From Deinococcus marmoris (lineage in GTDB: Bacteria > Deinococcota > Deinococci > Deinococcales > Deinococcaceae): a stretch of 64,000 bases of DNA. The position numbers and the translations under genes were made by a program. The notes beneath the pieces are model-generated. The model did no database searches. It was not told the origin of the DNA and worked only from the letters and a program-made list of their open reading frames with translations. Positions 38,257 to 48,913 of the stretch are shown here, piece after piece; within the stretch, counting starts at the first letter, position 1, and the number at the start of each line of letters is the position of its first letter. The DNA lies in the NCBI RefSeq assembly GCF_001949125.1, contig NZ_MSTI01000068.1:62001-126000 (forward strand). The letters run 5' to 3'.

Positions 38257-41200
38257 ATGAAGATTCTCATGCATCCTCACCCGCCGATCTTTCCTCCCCG
38301 ACGACAAGAGACGGATATTGCCGTCACTATGACGGGACCGGGGGCCGGGTCCGCGCCGGACATCCTGCTGGGGCCGCTGGCGGGAATGCTGGAGCTGGAA
38401 TCGGTGGTGGCGGCGCGGCTGTTCCTGACTGGCGAGAGCGGCACCTTCGCGCTGATGGCCCAGGCTGGCCCTGTATCTCCCCAGGCTGGCGCTCAAGTTG
38501 CCCCGGTGCCCATTACGGCCACGTCGCTGGCCCTGTGCCGCCGCGCTGCCGAACTGCTGGCGCACCTGCCGCAGCCTGAGCGCCTGTTCGACGCCTCCAG
38601 TCTCTACGCGGCGCTGCTGGCACCGGACGCCGTGCAGGTGCTGAGCGGCGCAGTGACTTCCCAGCCTTCGCTCTCCCTGTCCGTCCCTGTCGAGGTGGGC
38701 GGGGTGGTGCGCGGGGCGCTACATCTGGACCTCGAACCCGTGGACGGGGCTGCGGTCCAATCGGTGGACGCGCTGCCGCCCGCGCCACTGTTGGCACTGG
38801 CGCAGGCCCAGGCCGGGCTGCTGGCCGCAGCGCTGCACCGACTGGACCTGAACCGCGCCCTGAACGCCGCGCAGTGCGAGGTGGAGTTGCTGGAGCGGGC
38901 GTGGCGGGCGGTGGCGCACTCGGGCAGCCAGCAGGAGCTGTTCGAGCAGGTCACGCGGGCCGTTCACGAGCTGATGGAGGTCGAGCATGTGGCCATCGGC
39001 ATGCTGGAGGGGGGCGTGCTGGGGGGGGGCGTGCTGGTCCTGCGCGAGAGCGCCGGGCAGGGCCAGTGGGACACCCGACACCCGGTTGATACGGGCGTGG
39101 CGGGCCGGGTCGCCCGCAGTGGTCAGCCCGCGCTGGTCCCGGACGTGACTCAGGACCCCGATTACATCTCCATGCTGCCGGGAGTGATCAGCGAGATCTG
39201 CGTGCCGCTGCTGGACGGCACACGCGTGGTGGGCGTGCTGGACGTGGAATGCGAGTCCCGGCATCTGGGCATGCAGGACCTGCGCCCGCTGGCGACGCTG
39301 GGCACCTGGCTGGGGCAGGCCCTGGAGCGCGGGCGGCTGCATGCCGACACCGAGCGGCAGCGCCGGGCGCTGGACCTGCTGCACCGCCTGCGGACCTCGT
39401 TCGGCACAGGACTGGACACCGCCCAGAGCGTCCGGGCGGTGACCCGTGGGTTGCGTGAGACCTTCGGGTACTCGCATGTCAGCGTGTACCTGCTGGACGG
39501 GGACGTGCTGGCCATGCAGGATCAGGTGGGGTACGCCGAGGTAATTGAGCGCCTGCCGCTGGGCCGGGGCGTGATGGGCCGGACCTGCCGCAGCGGCGAG
39601 ACCCAGTGGATCCCGGACCTCAGCCGGGACCCGGACGCGCTGCTGGCCCTGCCCGGTATTACCTCGGAGGTGTGCGTGCCGCTGCTGCGTGGCCAGCAGG
39701 TGATCGGCGTCCTGAACGTCGAGACCTTCGGCAGCGCCGAGCCGCTCGGGCAGTGGGACGCCCAGATCATCGGCTCGGTGGGCGGCTACCTGCAACAGGT
39801 GCTGGAACGCTCGTGGCTGCACGCGCAGGTCAGGGAACGCGAGGCCCAGTACCGCCTGCTGGCCGAGTACACCAACGATCTGGTCTGTCTGCACCGGCCC
39901 GGCGGCAACTTCATTTATGTCAGCCCCAGTGTCCACGGACTGCTGGGCTACCTGCCAGCCGAACTGATCGGCACTTCTCCCGAAGCCCTGATGCACCCGG
40001 AAGACCGGGGCCGCCTGCATGAACTGGGCCAGCATCCGGGCCAGACCATCCTGATCAGACTGCGCCACCAGAAGGGCCATTACCTGACCCTGGAGGCCAG
40101 CATCAGCCGCATCGAGTCGGAGGAGTTGGAGCGGGAGGGGCGGGCGGGTCCGTCTGTGCCGTACCAGTTCCTGTCCTCGTCGCGGGATGTCACGGCGCGG
40201 CAGGAAGCCGAGGCGCGGCTGCTGTGGGCCGCCTCCCACGACTCGCTGACCCGGCTGTTCAACCGCGACCGCCTGTACAGCGCCCTGGAGGAGCAGATGG
40301 CGCTGGCCCAGCAGACCGGACGGCCAGATTACGCGGTGCTGTACCTGGATATGGACCGGTTTAAGGTGATCAACGACAGCCTGGGCCACACCGCCGGGGA
40401 CCAGTTGCTCCAGGCGTTTTCCGAGCGCCTGAAAGCCTGCATGGACGGCGCGCTGGTGGCCCGGCTGGGCGGCGACGAGTTCGCCGTGCTGATGTGCGGG
40501 CTGCCGCCGGGTGACCTGAGACCGGTGGAGAACGCCGCCGCGCGCCTTCAGGCCCGCCTGATCGCGCCGTTCACGGTCCAGGGCCGCTCTGTGGGGGTCA
40601 GCGTCAGCATCGGCGTCGCGCCGGGTGAGCTGCACCACGGCTCGCCCGCCGACATCCTGCGCGACGCCGACCTGAGCATGTACCGTGCCAAGCGTGACCC
40701 GTCCCGCCCGGTGGTGACCTTCCGGCCCGAGATGCACACCGCCGCCCTGCGCCAGCTTCAGCTTGAGGCGGATCTGGCGCAGGCGGCGCGGCGCGGCCAG
40801 ATGCGGCTGGTCTATCAGCCCATCGTGGACATCCAGACGGGCCGGATCGGCGGCTACGAGGCCCTGCTGCGCTGGCAGCATCCGCAACTCGGAGCGGTCC
40901 CGCCAAACGAATTTGTGCCGCTGGCCGAGGAACTGGAGATCATCTCCGAGCTGGGGGCCTTCGTTCTGGAGGCTGCCTGCCGCACTTTCCAGTCGGCCTG
41001 CTCTGATCCGGCTGGCGCGGTTGCCTCCCAGCTCCCGTCGCTACAGGTCAACGTGTCTACCCGGCAGTTCCTGCGCCCCGGCCTCGCGCAGACGGTGCGC
41101 CGGATTCTGGACGATACGGGCTTTCCCGCCGCGCGGCTGCACCTGGAGGTCACCGAGAGCGCCCTGATCCTGGATATCGACGAGGCCGCCCGTACCCTGA

Positions 41201-41559
41201 CCGAGTTGCGCGACCTGGGTGTCCGAATCCACATCGACGATTTCGGGACCGGGCATTCCAGTCTGGCGTTCCTGCACCGCTTTCCGGTGGACGCCCTGAA
41301 GGTGGACCGGGCCTTCATCGCCCGCCTGGGCGAGGATCTGGTCAGCGCCAAGCTGGTGCAGACCGTGCTGCTGCTGGCCCGCACCCTGGATGTGGACGTG
41401 ATCGCCGAGGGCATCGAGACGGCCACGCAGCGCGACCACCTGATCCGCATGGGCTGCCGCTGGGGCCAGGGCTACCTGTTCGCCCGGCCCCTGGAACTGG
41501 CCGATACCCTGGAATTGCTGCGGGCTGGCCCGGCTGCCCTGCTGGGGCCACGCGATTGA
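38257..41559 (+). CDS. GAF-GAF-PAS-GGDEF-EAL cyclic-di-GMP signalling protein
   Basis: The protein of about 1100 residues has an unassigned N-terminal region of about 190 residues. Two GAF domains follow (about 205-370 and 375-530), then a PAS domain (535-645, LAEYTNDLVCLHRPGGNFIYVSPSV), a GGDEF domain (about 655-820; YLDMDRFKVINDSLGH, RLGGDEFAVLM) and an EAL domain (about 830-1085; EALLRW, LEVTESALI, IDDFGTGHSSL, DVIAEGIET). Both catalytic signatures are intact. It may therefore make and break cyclic-di-GMP, probably with one activity controlled by signals sensed by the GAF/PAS part. No transmembrane helix is visible. The start is unsure: ATG 38257 or 38329. Confidence 0.9.
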   Translation: MKILMHPHPPIFPPRRQETDIAVTMTGPGAGSAPDILLGPLAGMLELESVVAARLFLTGESGTFALMAQAGPVSPQAGAQVAPVPITATSLALCRRAAELLAHLPQPERLFDASSLYAALLAPDAVQVLSGAVTSQPSLSLSVPVEVGGVVRGALHLDLEPVDGAAVQSVDALPPAPLLALAQAQAGLLAAALHRLDLNRALNAAQCEVELLERAWRAVAHSGSQQELFEQVTRAVHELMEVEHVAIGMLEGGVLGGGVLVLRESAGQGQWDTRHPVDTGVAGRVARSGQPALVPDVTQDPDYISMLPGVISEICVPLLDGTRVVGVLDVECESRHLGMQDLRPLATLGTWLGQALERGRLHADTERQRRALDLLHRLRTSFGTGLDTAQSVRAVTRGLRETFGYSHVSVYLLDGDVLAMQDQVGYAEVIERLPLGRGVMGRTCRSGETQWIPDLSRDPDALLALPGITSEVCVPLLRGQQVIGVLNVETFGSAEPLGQWDAQIIGSVGGYLQQVLERSWLHAQVREREAQYRLLAEYTNDLVCLHRPGGNFIYVSPSVHGLLGYLPAELIGTSPEALMHPEDRGRLHELGQHPGQTILIRLRHQKGHYLTLEASISRIESEELEREGRAGPSVPYQFLSSSRDVTARQEAEARLLWAASHDSLTRLFNRDRLYSALEEQMALAQQTGRPDYAVLYLDMDRFKVINDSLGHTAGDQLLQAFSERLKACMDGALVARLGGDEFAVLMCGLPPGDLRPVENAAARLQARLIAPFTVQGRSVGVSVSIGVAPGELHHGSPADILRDADLSMYRAKRDPSRPVVTFRPEMHTAALRQLQLEADLAQAARRGQMRLVYQPIVDIQTGRIGGYEALLRWQHPQLGAVPPNEFVPLAEELEIISELGAFVLEAACRTFQSACSDPAGAVASQLPSLQVNVSTRQFLRPGLAQTVRRILDDTGFPAARLHLEVTESALILDIDEAARTLTELRDLGVRIHIDDFGTGHSSLAFLHRFPVDALKVDRAFIARLGEDLVSAKLVQTVLLLARTLDVDVIAEGIETATQRDHLIRMGCRWGQGYLFARPLELADTLELLRAGPAALLGPRD

Positions 41560-41601
41560 GCGGCCCGTAATTGAGCAGTCCCGCCGACTGGGGCTAGATT
41601 C

Positions 41602-42873
<1,272 letters not shown>

Positions 42874-42879
42874 GGGGGA

Positions 42880-42885
42880 AGGGTA
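42880..42885 (-). promoter_or_regulatory. leaderless -10 (TACCCT) of the DUF4127 gene
   Basis: TACCCT lies six bases before the ATG at 42873. Confidence 0.5.
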
Positions 42886-42921
42886 GCGGGGGGGGATGAG
42901 AGGGGGTTTTGGGTTGGCAGC

Positions 42922-43084
42922 TTGCGGTTTAACCCCTCCGCCCCTTCGGGGCACCTCCCCTCAAGGGGAGGCAAGGAGATTTCTGCGTGGCAAGGTTAAT
43001 TGCCCCTCTTGGCTCCCCTTGAGGGGAGCTGGCAGCGAAGCTGACTGGCTGGTACAGCTCCGCAGGAGAGGGGTTAAACCGCAA
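42922..43084. repeat. 163-bp element with 17-bp terminal inverted repeats
   Basis: TTGCGGTTTAACCCCTC at 42922-42938 is the exact reverse complement of GAGGGGTTAAACCGCAA at 43068-43084. Inside are nested palindromes CCTCCCCTCAAGGGGAGG and CTCCCCTTGAGGGGAG. It contains no gene and fills most of the 300-base divergent gap, so it is either a MITE-like element or a large REP-type structure. Confidence 0.85.
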
Positions 43085-43173
43085 CCACCCGCCCCTGCCC
43101 CCCAATCCCCCTTTCCCCACACCTCCGCACTGCGTACCATCTGCCCCGGCCCCTGGGGCGTACCTTGAGGGCA

Positions 43174-44334
43174 ATGAAATGGACGGATTTGTGGGGACTG
43201 GCCTGGCGCGGGCTGACGCGGCGGCGGGTGCGGACGGGCCTGACCGCGCTGGGGATCACGGTGGCGGTGGCGAGCATGGTCATTTTCCTGTCGCTGGGCG
43301 AGGGCATCCGCAAGGTGTTTGTGGAGCAACTGGGCGGCATCGGCCCGGATATTCAGGTCAGCCTGAGCGGCTTCACGCAGGGCTTTGCGCCGCAGCCCAA
43401 CCTGCCCGACAAGGCCGTGACCGACATCCAGGCACTGGCCCCCGAACTGGGAATTAAAACGGTGACCCCGGTGGTGATGACCATTCGCGGCAGCCTGGAC
43501 GTGTCGCAGAGCGTCGTGCTGTATGGCCTGCCCGCCGCGCAGGGCATCGGGGCGGTGTTTCCCAATTCATCGGAAGCGCAGGGCCGCGCCTTCACTGCCG
43601 CCGACGAGGGCAAGGGGGTGGCGATTGCAGGCGCGAAGGCGGCGCAGAACCTGAATCTCAAGGTGGGCAGCACCCTCAACCTCAACCGCCGCAATCAGGC
43701 CAAGGTGGTGGGCGTGCTGGCCCCCGAATCCGGGCTGGTGGACAACTTTATTTTCCTGCCGCTGAACACCCTGCAAAAGTCGGAGGGTGCAGAGGGCCGC
43801 GTCTCGCTGGTGGCCGTCAAGCTGGACAACCCCCGACAGGCGCGTGAGGTGGCCACGGCGCTGTCCAAGAAACTGGACCTGGAAGCCTCTACCCAGTCGG
43901 ACTTCCTGAGCTTCGTGGAGCGGGCGCTGAAGATCAGTGACGCGGTGCGCTTCGGCATCTCGCTGATCTCGCTGATCGTGGGCGGGCTGGCGGTGGCGAA
44001 TACGGTGATGATGGGCGTGTTTGAGCGCACCCGCGAATTTGGCACGCTGCGGGCCATCGGGGCGCGGCCCGGCTTCGTGCGGGCGCTGGTGCTGAGCGAA
44101 TCGCTGCTGCTGTCGCTGGTGGGCGGCGTGGGCGGCGTGATCGTGGGGCTGGTGGGCATCTGGGGCGTCAACCTGTACACCCAGCAACTGGCCGGAATTG
44201 ACGCCGCCGCGCTGACGCCCCGGCTGGTGCTGCTGGCGCTGGGCATCAGTCTGTTCCTGGGGCTGGTGTCGGGTCTGCTGCCCGCGCGCACCGCCAGTAA
44301 GTTGAACATCACCGAAGCGCTGGGGAGGGTCTGA
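43174..44334 (+). CDS. ABC transporter permease, MacB/FtsX type
   Basis: The 386-residue protein has an N-terminal transmembrane helix, a periplasmic MacB_PCD domain (about residues 45-240) and three C-terminal helices forming the FtsX permease unit ([40 protein letters not shown]). With the ATPase at 44334 it forms a type VII ABC exporter, used for mechanotransmission or lipoprotein, peptide or antibiotic export (family knowledge). The ATG at 43174 follows TACCTT and a weak GAGGG. The stop overlaps the next start (TGATG). Confidence 0.92.
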   Translation: MKWTDLWGLAWRGLTRRRVRTGLTALGITVAVASMVIFLSLGEGIRKVFVEQLGGIGPDIQVSLSGFTQGFAPQPNLPDKAVTDIQALAPELGIKTVTPVVMTIRGSLDVSQSVVLYGLPAAQGIGAVFPNSSEAQGRAFTAADEGKGVAIAGAKAAQNLNLKVGSTLNLNRRNQAKVVGVLAPESGLVDNFIFLPLNTLQKSEGAEGRVSLVAVKLDNPRQAREVATALSKKLDLEASTQSDFLSFVERALKISDAVRFGISLISLIVGGLAVANTVMMGVFERTREFGTLRAIGARPGFVRALVLSESLLLSLVGGVGGVIVGLVGIWGVNLYTQQLAGIDAAALTPRLVLLALGISLFLGLVSGLLPARTASKLNITEALGRV

Positions 44335-45047
44335 TGACTGTCGCAACGAGGGAAAAAGCCGAGGCTCAGGCCACCAGTACGCCGCCCCTGCACGTTGCAA
44401 ACCTGTCGCGCGTCTATCCCAGCGGCGAGGGGCAGGTGCAGGCTCTGGCCCCCTTCACGCACACCTTTCCGCCGGGCATGACGGCAGTGGTGGGGCCATC
44501 TGGCAGCGGCAAAAGCACCCTGCTGAACCTCCTGGCCGGATTTGATTCGCCCAGCACCGGGCATGTGGCGGTGGGCGACGTGAACCTGACCACCCTCTCC
44601 GAACCCGCGCGGGCCGACTTCCGGCTGGCGCACTACGGCTTCGTGTTCCAGAACCACAATCTGGTCAGCATTCTGAGCGCGCAGGAGAATGTGGAGTTTC
44701 CGCTGACGCTGGCGGGGTTGCCACCGAAAGAACGTCGGGCGCGGGCGCGGGAATTGCTGGCCCTGGTGGGCCTGGAAAACCGCGCCGGACACCTGCCCAA
44801 CCAGCTTTCGGGCGGCGAGGCGCAGCGTGTGGCGATTGCCCGCGCCCTGGCCCGCGATCCCGGCATCCTGCTGGCCGACGAGCCGACGGGCAATCTGGAC
44901 AGCAAGACCGGAGAACTGGTGCTGTCCCTGCTGACCAGGGCCGCTGCCGAGGGCCGCCGCGTGGTCCTCATCACCCACGATCTGGAGGTGGCAGCGCTGG
45001 CGAACTACCGCCTGAGCGTGCGCGACGGCGTGGTGACGGCGGGGTAG
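44334..45047 (+). CDS. ABC transporter ATP-binding protein (LolD/MacB type)
   Basis: The 237-residue ATPase has Walker [10 protein letters not shown] near residue 55, the signature [15 protein letters not shown] and Walker [13 protein letters not shown]. The type VII feature GNLDSKTGE is present. It powers the FtsX-type permease encoded by the preceding gene, with which its start overlaps by one base. Substrate unknown. Its stop codon TAG forms part of the -10 (TAGGAT) of the following ICMT-like gene. Confidence 0.95.
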   Translation: MTVATREKAEAQATSTPPLHVANLSRVYPSGEGQVQALAPFTHTFPPGMTAVVGPSGSGKSTLLNLLAGFDSPSTGHVAVGDVNLTTLSEPARADFRLAHYGFVFQNHNLVSILSAQENVEFPLTLAGLPPKERRARARELLALVGLENRAGHLPNQLSGGEAQRVAIARALARDPGILLADEPTGNLDSKTGELVLSLLTRAAAEGRRVVLITHDLEVAALANYRLSVRDGVVTAG

Positions 45048-45050
45048 GAT
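45045..45050 (+). promoter_or_regulatory. leaderless -10 (TAGGAT) overlapping the preceding stop codon
   Basis: TAGGAT lies six bases before the ATG at 45057. Its first three bases are the stop codon of the ABC ATPase gene. Confidence 0.5.
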
Positions 45051-45056
45051 TCGCGT

Positions 45057-45530
45057 ATGACCCCACCCACCCGCCTCCAGAACTTTCGCCAGCGCGGCGG
45101 CGATCTGGTGGCCGCGCAATTCGTGCTGATCGTGCTGGTGGCGCTGGGTGGACGGAAGCGTAAAAGCGTTGGCGTCGTTCAGAAGGTGGCTGGGCTGACC
45201 CTGATGGCTCTGGGCGGCGCAGTCGTCGCGGGTGGCGGGCGTGGTCTGGGCCGCAACCTCAGCCCCCTGCCGGAGCCGCTGGACACGGCGCAACTGGTGA
45301 CGACGGGGCTGTACGCCCATGTCCGCCATCCGATTTACAGCGGGTTGCTGGCGCTGGGCCTGGGCTGGGGCATTTTGCGGGGCAGTTGGGGGGCGCTGGG
45401 CTGGACTGCCGCCCTCGCTGCGCTGTTCCATTTCAAATCTGCCCGTGAGGAAAAGGCGCTGCTGGTGCGCTTTCCCGACTACGCGGCCTATTGCAAGCGG
45501 ACCAAGCGATTCGTGCCAGGGGTGATTTAA
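45057..45530 (+). CDS. isoprenylcysteine carboxyl methyltransferase-like membrane enzyme
   Basis: The 157-residue membrane protein has three to four hydrophobic helices and the ICMT/PEMT-like core [20 protein letters not shown] followed by [19 protein letters not shown]. These bacterial homologues transfer methyl groups from SAM to an unknown lipophilic acceptor or methylate small thiols and phospholipids. No prenylated protein is expected. Convergent with the kinase-phosphatase gene, with which its stop codon overlaps by four bases (45527-45530). Confidence 0.85.
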   Translation: MTPPTRLQNFRQRGGDLVAAQFVLIVLVALGGRKRKSVGVVQKVAGLTLMALGGAVVAGGGRGLGRNLSPLPEPLDTAQLVTTGLYAHVRHPIYSGLLALGLGWGILRGSWGALGWTAALAALFHFKSAREEKALLVRFPDYAAYCKRTKRFVPGVI

Positions 45531-46759
45531 CTCAACTCCGGCGTCCCAGTCCCCGGCCCCAGCAAGGGCAGAGGGCGGGGCGGCGGCGTGTAAATCTGGC
45601 GGGCAGGGACGCTGACGAATTCCAGTTCGGGATAGCGCAGCGCCGTGAGCGCGTTGCCGAACGCACAGCCCGTGTCAATGTCCACCGTGCGGTTAATCCA
45701 GACGGGCGCGGCGACGGGCGTGTGACCGTACACCACGATGGCCTGCCCGTTATATTCGGCAGCCCAGTCACGGCGAATGGGCAGACCCAGTTCATCGCGG
45801 CTGCCGTCCACATCGCCGTACAGCGCGAAACTGCGGACCCGGCTGGCTATCCGCCCCTGATACTTCCCAGGCAGTCCGGCGTGGGCTGCCACCACCCGCC
45901 CGCCGTCCAGCACCAGATGGCTGGGCAGGCTGCCGATAAAGGCGCGGGCCTGTGCCCTGAACGCTGCGCCCGCCGCGTCCATCTGCGCCAGCGTGCCGTC
46001 CAGGCCGTGCATGGCCCTGACCGCCTTGCCGTCCAGCGCGCGGGCCAGTTTCTCGTCGTGGTTGCCCGGCACGCACAGCGCCGCGCCTGACGCCGCCATG
46101 CCCATGACCAGACGCAGCACGCCCGCGCTGTCTGGCCCCCGGTCCGTCAGGTCGCCCAGAAAGACGGCGGTGCGGCCCGCTGGCGGCGTGACCTCTGAAC
46201 CGCTGAGGCTGTAGCCGAGTTTCGCCAGCAACTCCAGCAGTTCGGGCAGGCAGCCGTGGACGTCACCGATGAAATCGAAGGGGCCGGGCAAATCGCGCCG
46301 ATCCGGCGGCAGCGGCACGCGTCTGATCTGTGCGGCGTCGATCTCGGCCACCGAGCGCAGGACGCACACCTGGCGAAAGCCCTCTTTCTGCAAGCCGCCC
46401 AGCGTGCGCCGCAGTTCGGCAAACTCGGGGAGGATGGTGGCGGGGTCCAGTCCCAGACGCGTGGCCCGTTCCTCCAGCACCTGCCTGGGCAGATCAAGAA
46501 CGATGGCGACGGCGGGCAGATCGTGGGCGCGCGACGCCTCCAGCACGCGCCGCCGTTCGTCGGGGCGGGTCAGGGGGGCGTCTATCACGCTCAGTTCGCC
46601 GCGTGAAAGTCGGCGCTCCAGCTCCGGCGAAAAGTCGCCCGACAGCACTTCTGCGGGCTGAAAATGCTGCGCCGCGAAGGTGCTTTTGCCCGCAGCAGGT
46701 GCGCCGATCAGGGCAATCACGCTGGGGGAGGGGGGCTGGAGGAGGGAGGGATCGGTCAT
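45527..46759 (-). CDS. Pnkp-like kinase-phosphatase (no ligase domain)
   Basis: The 410-residue protein joins an N-terminal P-loop kinase ([14 protein letters not shown] near residue 15-28; about 165 residues) to a binuclear metallophosphoesterase. The phosphatase motifs are [26 protein letters not shown] and VYGHTP. The order and the linker [23 protein letters not shown] match the kinase and phosphatase domains of bacterial Pnkp, which heals broken RNA or DNA ends. The C-terminal ligase domain of Pnkp is missing. It could still be a PrpE-type phosphatase (inference). The ATG at 46759 is preferred to GTG 46786. Confidence 0.75.
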   Translation of the reverse strand: MTDPSLLQPPSPSVIALIGAPAAGKSTFAAQHFQPAEVLSGDFSPELERRLSRGELSVIDAPLTRPDERRRVLEASRAHDLPAVAIVLDLPRQVLEERATRLGLDPATILPEFAELRRTLGGLQKEGFRQVCVLRSVAEIDAAQIRRVPLPPDRRDLPGPFDFIGDVHGCLPELLELLAKLGYSLSGSEVTPPAGRTAVFLGDLTDRGPDSAGVLRLVMGMAASGAALCVPGNHDEKLARALDGKAVRAMHGLDGTLAQMDAAGAAFRAQARAFIGSLPSHLVLDGGRVVAAHAGLPGKYQGRIASRVRSFALYGDVDGSRDELGLPIRRDWAAEYNGQAIVVYGHTPVAAPVWINRTVDIDTGCAFGNALTALRYPELEFVSVPARQIYTPPPRPLPLLGPGTGTPELS

Positions 46760-46826
46760 GGGCAGACTGGGCAATGATGTTGACACATCGGCGGGGCGCG
46801 CGGTTGGCAGCGATCAGGCTGCGGCG

Positions 46827-47342
46827 TCAGCCCGGCAGGGTGTCCCAGACGATTCGGACCTCGCGCAGTTCCCCCTCGGTCTTCTCGCCCGCCTCGCGTC
46901 CGCCCTGGCGCAAGTACCACTGCCGCGTGGGGTTGGCATCCAGCACCCACAGGGCCAGATTGTGGAAACCGTCTGCCTTCAGCGTCCGCACTATCTCCCC
47001 GAACAGCGCCCTTCCCAGCCCGTGCCCATGCGCTGACTTCAGCGCGTACAGCGTCATCAATTCCATCTCAAAACCGGGATGATCGCGGGCCGGGCCAGCC
47101 GAGGCGAAGGCCACCACCTCCCCGTCCTGCTCAGCCACCAGCACCGTTTCTGACTTTCGCGAGATGGTGCGTTCCCAGTTTGCCTCGCGCTGCTGACGCG
47201 CTTCCTCACTCGTCATGCGCTCTAAAAACTCGTCAGGCATCAGGCCCGCGTAGGTTTCTCGCCAACTGGTGACGTGAATGCGGGCGATGGCCGGGGCGTC
47301 GGCGGGGACGGCGGGGCGGATGGTGGGGGGCGGGTCAGTCAT
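46827..47342 (-). CDS. GNAT-family N-acetyltransferase
   Basis: The 171-residue protein has the GNAT fold with ARIHVTSWRETYAGLMP in the N-terminal part and the acetyl-CoA site LKSAHGHGLGRALF (R/Q-x-x-G-x-G/A pattern) near residue 110, followed by LALWVLDANPTRQWYLRQGG. The acceptor substrate is unknown. Its ATG at 47342 is five bases after TACACT. The divergent jetA start at 47417 is 74 bases away. Confidence 0.92.
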   Translation of the reverse strand: MTDPPPTIRPAVPADAPAIARIHVTSWRETYAGLMPDEFLERMTSEEARQQREANWERTISRKSETVLVAEQDGEVVAFASAGPARDHPGFEMELMTLYALKSAHGHGLGRALFGEIVRTLKADGFHNLALWVLDANPTRQWYLRQGGREAGEKTEGELREVRIVWDTLPG

Positions 47343-47347
47343 GGCTG

Positions 47348-47353
47348 AGTGTA
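47348..47353 (-). promoter_or_regulatory. leaderless -10 (TACACT) of the GNAT gene
   Basis: TACACT lies five bases before the ATG at 47342. Confidence 0.45.
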
Positions 47354-47402
47354 AAACGCATGGAGAGCGGGCCAATCGAGAATCCGTTTCTCCGTCTGCC
47401 GC

Positions 47403-47408
47403 TATACT
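47403..47408 (+). promoter_or_regulatory. -10 (TATACT) of the jet operon
   Basis: TATACT lies eight bases before the ATG of jetA at 47417. No Shine-Dalgarno is seen. The promoter probably drives jetA, jetB and the restriction endonuclease. Confidence 0.5.
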
Positions 47409-47416
47409 CCTCCCCG

Positions 47417-48913
47417 ATGCTGTCTGCCCTGCGTGAATTCGCGTACCTGACCGCGCCCTCGGCCCCCACGTACCGCGCGCTGATGCGGCTGTTCTACGAG
47501 GCGCACCTGAAGCAGCAGCACACCCTGCCGCCCGACGAGGTGCTGGCGGGAATCGAGGATTCAGACCTTGACCTGACCCCAGAAGCGCTGCTGCTCGATC
47601 TGGACGCCTTGGTGGCCTGGGGCAACCTGGGGCGGCGGCGCGACACCCGCCGGGTGGGTTCGCTGGCCGAGTACGCCCGCAAGCGTGACCTGTATTACGC
47701 CACGGCGCGCGGCCTGGCCATTGAGGGCTTTCTGGACGCGGGTCTGGACGCCGCCGAGGAAACCGTGGCGGTGGGGGCCGGGATCGTCAGCGGCATGGAG
47801 CGGCAGTGGGCGCATCTGGCCGAATTGCTGAGCGCCCCGGAGCTGCACCCCGACGAGCTGGAGGCGAGCTGGGCCAACCTCGTGCGCGATTTCGTGGCGC
47901 TTTCGGGCGACGTGCGGCTGCTGGCCCTGAACCTGGAGCGCAAGCTGAGCCTGGAAGCCCTGGACGATTTTCTGGAATTCAAGGACGCGGTGCGCTCGTA
48001 TGTGGAGCGATTGGCCGCCGAGCTGGCCGGGCCGGGCCGCCGCCTGCGCGCAGGCTTGCAGGAGCTGTCGCCTGATCTCCGTTCACGTTTGCTGAATACA
48101 GTGGCCGGGGTGCGCGCGGGCCGCCTGACACGCGGCGCGGGCGTGCTGGACGCGGAAGGGGCCGAGCGTATAACAGTGCGCGAGTGGGACGGCCTGCTGG
48201 GCTGGTTCTCGCGCCGCGCCGAACAGGGCGACGGCCTGGAATACGGCGTGGTGGCCCTGCGCGGGGCGGTGTCGCGGGTGCTGGCCTTCGTGGACGCGGT
48301 TCACCGCACCCGCGAACTGGGCCTGGGCCGCGCCGGGGTGCTGGCGGAACTGGCCGCCCACCTGGTTGACCTGCCCGACGCCTCCACGGCGCGCGAGGAA
48401 CTGGCGCACGCGCTGGGGTTGTCCGCGCCGCTGCACGCCCCTGGCGTTCCTCCCGCACAGGTCGTCTACGATGCCTGGGCCACGCCCACCGAGTCGGTGC
48501 TGCTGTCTGCGGTGCAAAAGGGCAAGGTGGCCGAACGCTTCAGCGCGGATGTCGGTGAGGTCAGCCGCGAGGCCAAACGCGCCGCGAGGGACGCCCTGCA
48601 AGCCGAACGCCGCCGCCAGAGGCTATTGCTGGAATTGTTCGAGGACGGGCAACTGGATCTGGACGGCCTGATCCTCCCCGACGCTGCCATGCTGCCCGAA
48701 GTGCTGGCGTGGCTCTCGGCGGGCCTTCATGCCGCCCATGACCCAGAAAACGGAGCTGAGGGCGGCGCGGGCCTGACGCCGGGGCCGCAGGGCCATCAGG
48801 TGCGCGTATCGCTGACCTCTTCCCCCGCTCTGCTGCGCGTGCCGGACGGAACGCTGTGGATCGAGCGCGGCGCGGCGCTGGAGCTGCTGGGCCAGTCGGA
48901 GGGGGTGCGGTGA
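47417..48913 (+). CDS. jetA: Wadjet type II JetA (DUF2397, kleisin-like)
   Basis: The 498-residue protein starts LREFAYLTAPSAPTYRALMRLFYEAHLKQQHTLPPDEVLAGI, the N-terminal pattern of the TIGR02677/DUF2397 family, and continues with RVGSLAEYARKRDLYYATARG. In type II Wadjet, JetA is the MukF-like kleisin that links JetB and the SMC-like JetC. The complex recognises and cleaves small circular DNA through JetD (established for Wadjet). It is predicted to be largely alpha-helical with long charged segments. It overlaps jetB by three bases (GTGA). The identification rests on the neighbours as well as on the family pattern. Confidence 0.9.
   Translation: MLSALREFAYLTAPSAPTYRALMRLFYEAHLKQQHTLPPDEVLAGIEDSDLDLTPEALLLDLDALVAWGNLGRRRDTRRVGSLAEYARKRDLYYATARGLAIEGFLDAGLDAAEETVAVGAGIVSGMERQWAHLAELLSAPELHPDELEASWANLVRDFVALSGDVRLLALNLERKLSLEALDDFLEFKDAVRSYVERLAAELAGPGRRLRAGLQELSPDLRSRLLNTVAGVRAGRLTRGAGVLDAEGAERITVREWDGLLGWFSRRAEQGDGLEYGVVALRGAVSRVLAFVDAVHRTRELGLGRAGVLAELAAHLVDLPDASTAREELAHALGLSAPLHAPGVPPAQVVYDAWATPTESVLLSAVQKGKVAERFSADVGEVSREAKRAARDALQAERRRQRLLLELFEDGQLDLDGLILPDAAMLPEVLAWLSAGLHAAHDPENGAEGGAGLTPGPQGHQVRVSLTSSPALLRVPDGTLWIERGAALELLGQSEGVR

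Noticed and set aside
38719..40887. 722-codon frame antisense to the GGDEF/EAL gene
   Set aside because: Shadow of a gene with clear catalytic domains.
43695..45431. 578-codon frame antisense to the ABC operon
   Set aside because: Shadow; the plus-strand frames have intact Walker and FtsX motifs.
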